Positions 19,724 through 30,600 of a stretch of DNA of 64,000 bases are shown here, piece after piece (within the stretch, counting starts at the first letter, position 1; every line of letters begins with the position of its first letter). The notes beneath the pieces are model-generated. The model worked only from the letters and a program-made list of their open reading frames with translations. It was not told where the DNA came from and did no database searches. Both the position numbers and the translations under genes were made by a program. This stretch comes from Brassica napus (taxonomy: Eukaryota; Streptophyta; Magnoliopsida; Brassicales; Brassicaceae): the NCBI RefSeq assembly GCF_020379485.1, contig NW_026016751.1:55244-119243 (forward strand), given 5' to 3'.

Positions 19724-22700
19724 ATGGGTCTAGCTTGTGGTTCAGCAAGGCGTGAAGAGAAGGAAGAGAGAGGGAATGAGTGGGGGTGGTTCTCACAAAT
19801 GAAAACGACTCTGAAGAGGTGTGGAGTTTGGAGAAACCATGAGAAGGAAGAGTCTTTGAAGGGTAAAGCTGCTGAGAAAGATCAGACAGCAAGAGAAACA
19901 AGTGGAAATTGCTTTAGTCTTGAAGAAAGTACACTGCTTGAGAAGATTGAAGATGTTTATGAGAACAAGATCAGTCTTAGGAGAGTGTATGAAGTCAAGA
20001 AGGTGATTAGTGGAGGTAAACCAGGAAGAGAAGAGTTCAATAACCATGTGAGGAAGCTACAACATTTGTGGGTTGAACTACAAGGGTTGAGATCCCATGT
20101 GGATGGGGATGCTACACAAGAGCAAGAGACGGTCTTGAAGCTCTTGGCGAGCATGGAGTCATCATATGGGTGGCTGGTAGAGATGGTTCTAAGAGGGGAA
20201 CAGCTTCCGGAAATGGAAGAGATTTGTGGGCTTATAAGAAGGGCGTATGAGATAATGAGAGATGATGAGAGGCTAACCATGAGTAGGAGTGAGAGCTCAT
20301 GGAAGCCAACTGGGAGTAGGAGTGAGAGCTTCCAGAAGCTAACCATGAGTAGGAGTGAGGGCTCATGGAGGCTAACCGGGAGTAGGAGTGAGGGCTTCCG
20401 GAAGAAGAGAAGGTGCAGAATGCTATCCAAAGCTTCTATCAACATAGGAAAGGGTAGAAAGAGAGTTGTGGGAGAGTGTTCTTACTCAGCCTACATGGGG
20501 GAATCAGTAGAAGACAGTGGGGTGTTAAGAGAGCAGGAGAAAGGGAGTGGAGCTGATGATCGCATCACCAGGAAGGAATGGAGAGTGTTCATGGAACATG
20601 TACAAGCCTTAGCAGCAAGCAAGAAGCATGCTATACAATCCGGAGCTTCTAAACCCATGGTGATTGATTCTGGAGCAAGTCATCATATGATCAGTGATAG
20701 GAGGCTTATAAGTGAGATCAAGGCTGCAACAGGGAGTGTTAGGATAGCTAATGGTGCTATGATCCCAATAGAAGGAGTGGGAAAGCTCAAACTGTTTGAG
20801 AAGGACACGGCTGCCTTCTACATGCCTCAGTTCACTTCAAATCTATTATCTGTGAAGAAAGCTACCATTGATCTTGATTGTCAAGTAGTATTCAGACCTG
20901 ATGAAGTTGAGTTTCAAGATTTGAAGACTGGGAGAGTCATTGGCAGAGGAGACAGCAAAAATCAGCTATACCACCTCGACTTGGCTAAGACCTCTAATCC
21001 CTTTGATTCTATTTGCTTGAGTAGTACTGCTGAGAAGATTGATAGTATTACTTGGCATGCTAGATTAGGACATCCTCATGCTCGTGCCATTGAATTGATA
21101 ATCCCTAATATGTCATTCAATCACTTGGATTGTGAAGCATGCATATTAGGAAAGCATTGTAGGACTGTTTTCCCAACATCTAAGACTACTTATGAGCATT
21201 GCTTTGATCTAGTTCACTCGGATGTGTGGACCGCTCCATGCATGTCTAGAGACAGCCATAAATACTTTGTGACATTCATTGATGAGAAGTCTAAGTATAC
21301 ATGGCTCACATTGCTTCCATCTAAAGATAAGGTGCTAGAAGCGTTTATGAACTTCCAAGCATATGTATCTAATCAATACAATGCTACTGTGAAGGTACTG
21401 AGATCAGACAACGGAGGTGAATACATCAGCAATGCCTTCAAGAGTCATCTAGCCAAGCATGGGATTGTGCATCAGACCAGTTGTCCCTACACACCACAGC
21501 AGAATGGTGTAGCTGAGAGGAAGAATAGGCACTTGATGGAGGTTGCTAGGTCGATGATGTTTCATGCAAATGTCCCAAAAAGATTTTGGGGAGATGCTGT
21601 ACAGACTGCTTGCTATCTCATCAACCGGGTCCCAACCAAGATACTGAAGAATCTGTCTCCATTTGAGGTGCTGAATAAGAGCAAGCCTTTTATTGATCAC
21701 CTACGAGTATTTGGGTGTGTATGCTATGTCATGACTCCAGGAGAACAGAGAAACAAGCTGGAGGCAAAGAGTACTAAGGCTATGTTCATTGGATACTCTA
21801 TCACTCAGAAGGGATACAAGTGCTATGATCCTGAAGCAAGGAGAGTGATGGTATCTAGAGAAGTGAAGTTTATTGAATCCAAAGGGTATTATGAAGAAAA
21901 GGAGTGGGAAAATCTGAAGGATTTGTCTCAAGCTCCATCTGATAGAGCAACAACACTGAGGGTGCTGTTGGAGAAGCTAGGGATAGGGTTATCCCAGGAT
22001 CAGGAATCTGGAAGAAGAGAGTCTTCCAATCCGACTAGTGAAGCTGAAAGAACAACTCCTCTTGATCATGAGAGGGGGAATGGAACTGAATCTCATGAGC
22101 AAGTGCACAATCAAGAAGATTCAGGCCAGCATAATCAAGAGGTGACACAGGAAGTAGAGAGTGGTGCTCAGTCTAGTGGAGATGGGCAAAGAGAGTCTAC
22201 TGGCTCAGATGAGAGTGGTACTCAGTCTAGTGGAGATTGGGAAGTAGATCCTGATGGGTCAAATGAGAGTGGTGCTCAATCAAGTGAAGATGGGCAAGAG
22301 CCACAAGAAGAACAAGTTCAGGAGCTAAGGAGGAGCACAAGGGTGAAGAGAGATGCTTCCAACTGGGTAAACACGAGAGTGTACTACAATGCCCAGGCTG
22401 TGGAGCATCCTTCTCAAGCTATGTGTTCCTTTGCAGAGTTTCCGGACGAGCATACAGCCTTCACAGTAAGCTTGGATGAGAGCTATATTCCAAGGACATA
22501 TGAAGAAGCTATGGCTTTAAAGGAGTGGAGAGATTCAGTTGCTGATGAGTCCGGAGCCATGATTAAGAATGAAACATGGTATGAGAGTGAGCTGCCTAAA
22601 GGGAAGAAGGCAGTGACTAGTAAATGGGTGTTCACAATCAAGTTTCATCCTGATGGAAGAATAGAGAGGCGCAAGTCTAGGTTGGTGGCAAGAGGATTTA

Positions 22701-24037
22701 CTCAGACATATGGTGAGGACTATGTTGAGACCTTTGCTCCTGTGGCTAAACTTCATACTATCAGGATTGTATTATCTTTAGCTGTGAATCTTGAGTGGGA
22801 TTTGTGGCAAATGGATGTGAAGAATGCATTCCTTCAAGGAGAGTTGGAAGATGAAGTATACATGCATCCACCACCAGGTCTTGAACATCTAGTAAAGAAG
22901 GGTAATGTGTTGAGGTTGAGGAAAGCTATCTATGGTCTCAAGCAGTCTCCAAGGGCGTGGTACAACAAGTTGAGTACTACACTGAATGGGAGAGGGTTCA
23001 GAAAGTCAGAATTGGATCACACTCTCTTTACCCTAACCACCTCATCTGGTATTGTGGTATTGCTTGTGTATGTGGATGATATCATCATCACAGGCAGTGA
23101 TAAGGAAGGCATCAAGGCTACAAAGGAGTATCTCAAGGCAAGCTTTGAGATTAAAGACTTGGGGGAAATGAAGTATTTTCTTGGGATTGAGATATGCAGA
23201 TCAAAGGAAGGATTGTTTATGTCTCAAAGGAAGTATGTGATTGATCTATTGAAGGGAGCAGATGCCTATGGAGGAAAGACAGCCAAGATGCCAATGGAGG
23301 ATGGTTACAAGGTTCCACGTGAGGGGGAGATTGAGGATAGCAAGCCATTCCATGATCCTAAGCTGTATAGGAAGCTAGTGGGGAAGTTGATTTATCTTAC
23401 CATTACTAGACCTGATGTGTGCTTTGCGGTGAATCAAGTCAGTCAACACATGCAAGTTCCTAAGGAGCACCACTGGCGGATGGTGGAAAGGATCTTGATG
23501 TATCTGAATGGAACTACTGGTCTTGGAGTATGGATGGGATGTAACAAGAGTACTGAGGTTGTAGGCTACTGTGATGCAGATTGGGCTGGGGACCGAGCAG
23601 ATAGAAGATCAACCACAGGCTATTGTACATTCATTGGTGGTAACTTGGTCACTTGGAAGAGTAAGAAGCAGAAGGTAGTGTCTTGTTCCAGTGCTGAGGC
23701 CGAGTATAGAGCAATGCTGAAGCTTACAAATGAGCTAGTGTGGATAAAAGGGATTTTGAAGCATCTGGAGATTATTCAAGCAACGCCAATGACAATGCAT
23801 TGTGATAATCAAGCAGCTATCCACATTGCATCTAACTCTGTGTTCCATGAGAGAACAAAGCACATTGAGGTTGATTGTCACAAGGTGAGGCAGATGATGA
23901 TTCTTGGGGTGATTCTACCTTGTTATACTCGGAGTGAGGATCAGTTAGCAGATGTGTTCACAAAGGCAGCAAGGCAAAAGACAATGGAGTCCATACACAT
24001 CAGGTTAGGACTCATTGATCTCTCGCCTAAGGGCTAG
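19724..24037 (+). CDS. B Gag-Pol polyprotein, copia type, knuckle-less Gag with internal repeats
   Basis: This open frame of 1437 residues starts at the first ATG after the leader. Gag (1 to about 290) has no CX2CX4HX4C. In the place of the knuckle are four 11-residue Ser/Arg-rich repeats (about 184-228, core SRSE) and then a basic cluster RKKRRCR. The protease has Asp315 in DSG. Integrase has Asp500, Asp562 and Glu598 in D-X61-D-X35-E spacing. The integrase-RT linker holds 18-residue repeats (about 812-860). RT has YVDD at 1116-1119. RNase H begins near 1282. It is almost identical to F, and A is a more distant relative. The repeats may replace the knuckle in RNA binding, which is inference. 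Confidence 0.93.
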   Translation: MGLACGSARREEKEERGNEWGWFSQMKTTLKRCGVWRNHEKEESLKGKAAEKDQTARETSGNCFSLEESTLLEKIEDVYENKISLRRVYEVKKVISGGKPGREEFNNHVRKLQHLWVELQGLRSHVDGDATQEQETVLKLLASMESSYGWLVEMVLRGEQLPEMEEICGLIRRAYEIMRDDERLTMSRSESSWKPTGSRSESFQKLTMSRSEGSWRLTGSRSEGFRKKRRCRMLSKASINIGKGRKRVVGECSYSAYMGESVEDSGVLREQEKGSGADDRITRKEWRVFMEHVQALAASKKHAIQSGASKPMVIDSGASHHMISDRRLISEIKAATGSVRIANGAMIPIEGVGKLKLFEKDTAAFYMPQFTSNLLSVKKATIDLDCQVVFRPDEVEFQDLKTGRVIGRGDSKNQLYHLDLAKTSNPFDSICLSSTAEKIDSITWHARLGHPHARAIELIIPNMSFNHLDCEACILGKHCRTVFPTSKTTYEHCFDLVHSDVWTAPCMSRDSHKYFVTFIDEKSKYTWLTLLPSKDKVLEAFMNFQAYVSNQYNATVKVLRSDNGGEYISNAFKSHLAKHGIVHQTSCPYTPQQNGVAERKNRHLMEVARSMMFHANVPKRFWGDAVQTACYLINRVPTKILKNLSPFEVLNKSKPFIDHLRVFGCVCYVMTPGEQRNKLEAKSTKAMFIGYSITQKGYKCYDPEARRVMVSREVKFIESKGYYEEKEWENLKDLSQAPSDRATTLRVLLEKLGIGLSQDQESGRRESSNPTSEAERTTPLDHERGNGTESHEQVHNQEDSGQHNQEVTQEVESGAQSSGDGQRESTGSDESGTQSSGDWEVDPDGSNESGAQSSEDGQEPQEEQVQELRRSTRVKRDASNWVNTRVYYNAQAVEHPSQAMCSFAEFPDEHTAFTVSLDESYIPRTYEEAMALKEWRDSVADESGAMIKNETWYESELPKGKKAVTSKWVFTIKFHPDGRIERRKSRLVARGFTQTYGEDYVETFAPVAKLHTIRIVLSLAVNLEWDLWQMDVKNAFLQGELEDEVYMHPPPGLEHLVKKGNVLRLRKAIYGLKQSPRAWYNKLSTTLNGRGFRKSELDHTLFTLTTSSGIVVLLVYVDDIIITGSDKEGIKATKEYLKASFEIKDLGEMKYFLGIEICRSKEGLFMSQRKYVIDLLKGADAYGGKTAKMPMEDGYKVPREGEIEDSKPFHDPKLYRKLVGKLIYLTITRPDVCFAVNQVSQHMQVPKEHHWRMVERILMYLNGTTGLGVWMGCNKSTEVVGYCDADWAGDRADRRSTTGYCTFIGGNLVTWKSKKQKVVSCSSAEAEYRAMLKLTNELVWIKGILKHLEIIQATPMTMHCDNQAAIHIASNSVFHERTKHIEVDCHKVRQMMILGVILPCYTRSEDQLADVFTKAARQKTMESIHIRLGLIDLSPKG
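20275..20406 (+). repeat. Four 33-bp tandem repeats in B gag
   Basis: Exactly four 33-bp units in frame start at 20275, 20308, 20341 and 20374. Units 1 and 3 resemble each other more than units 2 and 4, which suggests that a 66-bp pair was duplicated. They encode Ser/Arg-rich 11-mers. Confidence 0.88.
22157..22300 (+). repeat. 54-bp tandem repeats in the B integrase-RT linker
   Basis: Two full 54-bp units (22157-22210 and 22211-22264) and a partial third encode 18-residue acidic Ser/Gly/Gln repeats with core ESGAQSSGD. The unit length is a multiple of three, so the frame is kept. The linker is not catalytic. Confidence 0.85.
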
Positions 24038-24076
24038 TCTATACACTCTCCTGATCATGTGATCTCTACTCTTTTT

Positions 24077-24186
24077 CCTCATTAAGGTTTTGTCCCAATG
24101 GGTTTTCTTTAATGAGGTTTTAATGAGGGAGATCTCATGGTCCTTCCAAGCTTGACTTGTTCCACATGGTCAAGCTTGAGGGGGAG
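24077..24186 (+). promoter_or_regulatory. B polypurine tract and two 3' hairpins
   Basis: Hairpin 1 pairs 24077-24087 with 24107-24117, 11 of 11 with one G-U, and has CCCAATGGG in the loop. Hairpin 2 pairs 24147-24156 with 24169-24178, 10 pairs with a 12-nt loop. The purine tract is 24178-24186, directly before the 3' LTR. Confidence 0.78.
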
Positions 24187-24679
24187 TGTTGAGATGAGAG
24201 AATAAAGAGTTGATATATTGAGAGAGGAAGAGAGTTGGAGTAGACAGTAACTTTGGAGTTTTACTGTGGTAACTTTAGTTTAACCACAGTAACAACTTGG
24301 GAAGTTATCTGATGGCATGAGAAGGTAACTTAGTGAAGGGAAGAGAGTAAACTCGACCAAAGAGGATAAGGAAGGATAAGGGAGCACTTTGACAGCCTGT
24401 ATGATGCTGGAAAGGAGAGGATGCTTTTCTACTAGTGCAAGCATGTGAGAAAGCACAGCCAAGTGATTCAAAAGGAGTTCCAGCCTGTCCTTTGACTACA
24501 CATGCTTATACATTTCGAAATTCCTTGTTGCTCTCTCTTTATATACTTGTAAACCCTCATCAGTATTAATTAATGGAGTTTTGAGTCTCTCTCTCTTAAG
24601 TCTCTCTCTTGTTCTTAATCTCCAATCTCTTTAATTCTCGGATTAGGCTTAATCACTCTTTAAATCACCAAATCTAATA
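24187..24679 (+). repeat. B 3' LTR
   Basis: This uninterrupted 493-bp reference copy shows that C interrupts the 5' LTR. TATATA is at 24540-24545. The inverted pair is at 24261-24270 and 24283-24292. The end CTAATA is followed by target copy AGAGA. Confidence 0.93.
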
Positions 24680-27600
24680 AGAGATTCATCATGGTTTGAT
24701 AGGAACGACGAAGAAGCTGTCCTATTCCCAAACTAGGAAACTGGAATCACCTGATTTGAAAGTGGGATAACTTCTTCATCCCAACTCCTATGAGATTTAT
24801 TCAACTTCCTGGTGATTCTCCACCACTTTATGTATCCAAATCAAGCTTCTTACAAAGTGATTCATCCTGGTTTGATTGGAACGACGAAGAAGCTGTGCTA
24901 TTCCCAAACTGGGAAACTGGAATCACCTGATTTGAAAGTGGGATAACTTCTTCATCCCAACTCCTATGAGATTTATTCAACTTCCTGGTGATTCTCCACC
25001 ACTTTATGTATCCAAATCAAGCTTTTCACAAAGTGATTCATCCTGGTTTGATTGGAACGACGAAGAAGCTGTGCTATTCCCAAACTGGGAAACTGGAATC
25101 ACCTGATTTGAAAGTGGGATAACTTCTTCATCCCAACTCCTATGAGATTTATTCAACTTCCTGGTGATTCTCCACCACTTTATGTATCCAAATCAAGCTT
25201 CTCACAAAGTGATTCATCCTGGTTTGATTGGAACGACGAAGAAGCTGTCCTATTCCCAAACTGGGAAACTGGAATCACCTGATTTGAAAGTGGGATAACT
25301 TCTTCATCCCAACTCCTATGAGATTTATTCAACTTCCTGGTGATTCTCCACCACTTTATGTATCCAAATCAAGCTTCTCACAAAGTGATTCATCCTGGTT
25401 TGATTGGAACGACGAAGAAGCTGTGCTATTCCCAAACTGGGAAACTGGAATCACCTGATTTGAAAGTGGGATAACTTCTTCATCCCAACTCCTATGAGAT
25501 TTATTCAACTTCCTGGTGATTCTCCACCACTTTATGTATCCAAATCAAGCTTCTCACAAAGTGATTCATCCTGGTTTGATTGGAACGACGAAGAAGCTGT
25601 CCTATTCCCAAACTGGGAAACTGGAATCACCTGATTTGAAAGTGGGATAACTTCTTCATGCCAACTCCTATGAGATTTATTCAACTTCCTGGTGATTCTC
25701 CACCACTTTATGTATCCAAATCAAGCTTCTCACAAAGTGATTCATCCTGGTTTGATTGGAACGACGAAGAAGCTGTGCTATTCCCAAACTGGGAAACTGG
25801 AATCACCTGATTTGAAAGTGGGATAACTTCTTCATCCCAACTCCTATGAGATTTATTCAACTTCCTGGTGATTCTCCACCACTTTATGTATCCAAATCAA
25901 GCTTCTTACAAAGTGATTCATCCTGGTTTGATTGGAACGACGAAGAAGCTGTCCTATTCCCAAACTGGGAAACTGGAATCACCTGATTTGAAAGTGGGAT
26001 AACTTCTTCATCCCAACTCCTATGAGATTTATTCAACTTCCTGGTGATTCTCCACCACTTTATGTATCCAAATCAAGCTTCTCACAAAGTGATTCATCCT
26101 GGTTTGATTGGAACGACGAAGAAGCTGTGCTATTCCCAAACTGGGAAACTGGAATCACCTGATTTGAAAGTGGGATAACTTCTTCATCCCAACTCCTATG
26201 AGATTTATTCAACTTCCTGGTGATTCTCCACCACTTTATGTATCCAAATCAAGCTTCTCACAAAGTGATTCATCCTGGTTTGATTGGAACGACGAAGAAG
26301 CTGTCCTATTCCCAAACTGGGAAACTGGAATCACCTGATTTGAAAGTGGGATAACTTCTTCTTGCCAACTCCTATGAGATTTATTCAACTTCCTGGTGAT
26401 TCTCCACCACTTTATGTATCCAAATCAAGCTTCTTACAAAGTGATTCATCCTGGTTTGATTGGAACGACGAAGAAGCTGTCCTATTCCCAAACTGGGAAA
26501 CTGGAATCACCTGATTTGAAAGTGGGATAACTTCTTCATCCCAACTCCTATGAGATTTATTCAACTTCCTGGTGATTCTCCACCACTTTATGTATCCAAA
26601 TCAAGCTTCTCACAAAGTGATTCATCCTGGTTTGATTGGAACGACGAAGAAGCTGTGCTATTCCCAAACTGGGAAACTGGAATCACCTGATTTGAAAGTG
26701 GGATAACTTCTTCATCCCAACTCCTATGAGATTTATTCAACTTCCTGGTGATTCTCCACCACTTTATGTATCCAAATCAAGCTTCTCACAAAGTGATTCA
26801 TCCTGGTTTGATTGGAACGACGAAGAAGCTGTCCTATTCCAAACTGGGAAACTGGAATCACCTGATTTGAAAGTGGGATAACTTCTTCATCCCAACTCCT
26901 ATGAGATTTATTCAACTTCCTGGTGATTCTCCACCACTTTATGTATCCAAATCAAGCTTCTCACAAAGTGATTCATCCTGGTTTGATTGGAACGACGAAG
27001 AAGCTGTCCTATTCCCAAACTGGGAAACTGGAATCACCTGATTTGAAAGTGGGATAACTTCTTCATCCCAACTCCTATGAGATTTATTCAACTTCCTGGT
27101 GATTCTCCACCACTTTATGTATCCAAATCAAGCTTCTCACAAAGTGATTCATCCTGGTTTGATTGGAACGACGAAGAAGCTGTCTATTCCCAAACTGGGA
27201 AACTGGAATCACCTGATTTGAAAGTGGGATAACTTCTTCATCCCAACTCCTATGAGATTTATTCAACTTCCTGGTGATTCTCCACCACTTTATGTATCCA
27301 AATCAAGCTTCTCACAAAGAGATTCATCCTGGTTTGATTGGAACGACGAAGAAGCTGTCCTATTCCCAAACTGGGAAACTGGAATCACCTGATTTGAAAG
27401 TGGGATAACTTCTTCATCCCAACTCCTATGAGATTTATTCAACTTCCTGGTGATTCTCCACCACTTTATGTATCCAAATCAAGCTTCTTACAAAGTGATT
27501 CATCCTGGTTTGATTGGAACGACGAAGAAGCTGTGCTATTCCCAAACTGGGAAACTGGAATCACCTGATTTGAAAGTGGGATAACTTCTTCATCCCAACT

Positions 27601-30600
27601 CCTATGAGATTTATTCAACTTCCTGGTGATTCTCCACCACTTTATGTATCCAAATCAAGCTTTTCACAAAGTGATTCATCCTGGTTTGATTGGAACGACG
27701 AAGAAGCTGTCCTATTCCCAAACTGGGAAACTGGAATCACCTGATTTGAAAGTGGGATAACTTCTTCATCCCAACTCCTATGAGATTTATTCAACTTCCT
27801 GGTGATTCTCCACCACTTTATGTATCCAAATCAAGCTTCTCACAAAGTGATTCATCCTGGTTTGATTGGAACGACGAAGAAGCTGTCCTATTCCCAAACT
27901 GGGAAACTGGAATCACCTGATTTGAAAGTGGGATAACTTCTTCATCCCAACTCCTATGAGATTTATTCAACTTCCTGGTGATTCTCCACCACTTTATGTA
28001 TCCAAATCAAGCTTCTTACAAAGTGATTCATCCTGGTTTGATTGGAACGACGAAGAAGCTGTGTTATTCCCAAACTGGGAAACTGGAATCACCTGATTTG
28101 AAAGTGGGATAACTTCTTCATCCCAACTCCTATGAGATTTATTCAACTTCCTGGTGATTCTCCACCACTTTATGTATCCAAATCAAGCTTTTCACAAAGT
28201 GATTCATCCTGGTTTGATTGGAACGACGAAGAAGCTGTGCTATTCCCAAACTGGGAAACTGGAATCACCTGATTTGAAAGTGGGATAACTTCTTCATCCC
28301 AACTCCTATGAGATTTATTCAACTTCCTGGTGATTCTCCACCACTTTATGTATCCAAATCAAGCTTCTCACAAAGTGATTCATCCTGGTTTGATTGGAAC
28401 GACGAAGAAGCTGTCCTATTCCCAAACTGGGAAACTGGAATCACCTGATTTGAAAGTGGGATAACTTCTTCATCCCAACTCCTATGAGATTTATTCAACT
28501 TCCTGGTGATTCTCCACCACTTTATGTATCCAAATCAAGCTTCTCACAAAGTGATTCATCCTGGTTTGATTGGAACGACGAAGAAGCTGTGCTATTCCCA
28601 AACTGGGAAACTGGAATCACCTGATTTGAAAGTGGGATAACTTCTTCATCCCAACTCCTATGAGATTTATTCAACTTCCTGGTGATTCTCCACCACTTTA
28701 TGTATCCAAATCAAGCTTCTCACAAAGTGATTCATCCTGGTTTGATTGGAACGACGAAGAAGCTGTCCTATTCCCAAACTGGGAAACTGGAATCACCTGA
28801 TTTGAAAGTGGGATAACTTCTTCATGCCAACTCCTATGAGATTTATTCAACTTCCTGGTGATTCTCCACCACTTTATGTATCCAAATCAAGCTTCTCACA
28901 AAGTGATTCATCCTGGTTTGATTGGAACGACGAAGAAGCTGTGCTATTCCCAAACTGGGAAACTGGAATCACCTGATTTGAAAGTGGGATAACTTCTTCA
29001 TCCAACTCCTATGAGATTTATTCAACTTCCTGGTGATTCTCCACCACTTTATGTATCCAAATCAAGCTTCTTACAAAGTGATTCATCCTGGTTTGATTGG
29101 AACGACGAAGAAGCTGTCCTATTCCCAAACTGGGAAACTGGAATCACCTGATTTGAAAGTGGGATAACTTCTTCATCCCAACTCCTATGAGATTTATTCA
29201 ACTTCCTGGTGATTCTCCACCACTTTATGTATCCAAATCAAGCTTCTCACAAAGTGATTCATCCTGGTTTGATTGGAACGACGAAGAAGCTGTGCTATTC
29301 CCAAACTGGGAAACTGGAATCACCTGATTTGAAAGTGGGATAACTTCTTCATCCCAACTCCTATGAGATTTATTCAACTTCCTGGTGATTCTCCACCACT
29401 TTATGTATCCAAATCAAGCTTCTCACAAAGTGATTCATCCTGGTTTGATTGGAACGACGAAGAAGCTGTCCTATTCCCAAACTGGGAAACTGGAATCACC
29501 TGATTTGAAAGTGGGATAACTTCTTCATGCCAACTCCTATGAGATTTATTCAACTTCCTGGTGATTCTCCACCACTTTATGTATCCAAATCAAGCTTCTC
29601 ACAAAGTGATTCATCCTGGTTTGATTGGAACGACGAAGAAGCTGTGCTATTCCCAAACTGGGAAACTGGAATCACCTGATTTGAAAGTGGGATAACTTCT
29701 TCATCCAAACTCCTATGAGATTTATTCAACTTCCTGGTGATTCTCCACCACTTTATGTATCCAAATCAAGCTTCTTACAAAGTGATTCATCCTGGTTTGA
29801 TTGGAACGACGAAGAAGCTGTCCTATTCCCAAACTGGGAAACTGGAATCACCTGATTTGAAAGTGGGATAACTTCTTCATCCCAACTCCTATGAGATTTA
29901 TTCAACTTCCTGGTGATTCTCCACCACTTTATGTATCCAAATCAAGCTTCTCACAAAGTGATTCATCCTGGTTTGATTGGAACGACGAAGAAGCTGTGCT
30001 ATTCCCAAACTGGGAAACTGGAATCACCTGATTTGAAAGTGGGATAACTTCTTCATCCCAACTCCTATGAGATTTATTCAACTTCCTGGTGATTCTCCAC
30101 CACTTTATGTATCCAAATCAAGCTTCTCACAAAGTGATTCATCCTGGTTTGATTGGAACGACGAAGAAGCTGTCCTATTCCAAACTGGGAAACTGGAATC
30201 ACCTGATTTGAAAGTGGGATAACTTCTTCATCCCAACTCCTATGAGATTTATTCAACTTCCTGGTGATTCTCCACCACTTTATGTATCCAAATCAAGCTT
30301 CTCACAAAGTGATTCATCCTGGTTTGATTGGAACGACGAAGAAGCTGTCCTATTCCCAAACTGGGAAACTGGAATCACCTGATTTGAAAGTGGGATAACT
30401 TCTTCATCCCAACTCCTATGAGATTTATTCAACTTCCTGGTGATTCTCCACCACTTTATGTATCCAAATCAAGCTTCTCACAAAGTGATTCATCCTGGTT
30501 TGATTGGAACGACGAAGAAGCTGTCCAATTCCCAAACTGGGAAACTGGAATCACCTGATTTGAAAGTGGGATAACTTCTTCATCCCAACTCCTATGAGAT

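Larger units (their letters stand above)
13359..24679 (+). mobile_element. Element B: Ty1/copia element with C nested in its 5' LTR
   Basis: The target duplication is AGAGA at 13354-13358 and 24680-24684, and satellite phase continues across it. Without C the element is 5648 bp. The LTRs are 493 bp with termini TGTTGAG and CTAATA (TG/TA), and I see one difference between them (G at about 13523, C at 24351). Its gag-pol is open. It belongs with A and F in the group without a Gag zinc knuckle. Confidence 0.93.

Noticed and set aside
19957..20445. 162-codon minus-strand frame opposite B gag (and its twin at 42572-43060)
   Set aside because: It lies entirely antisense to the gag repeats. Its repeated pattern mirrors the 33-bp units and it has no independent support.
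26733..26915. Repeated 60-codon frames on the minus strand of the satellite (also near 27084, 30074, 53027, 60870, 63152)
   Set aside because: They arise because each monomer has the same chance open stretch. 176 is not a multiple of three, so the frame cannot run on, and there is no promoter or conserved start.
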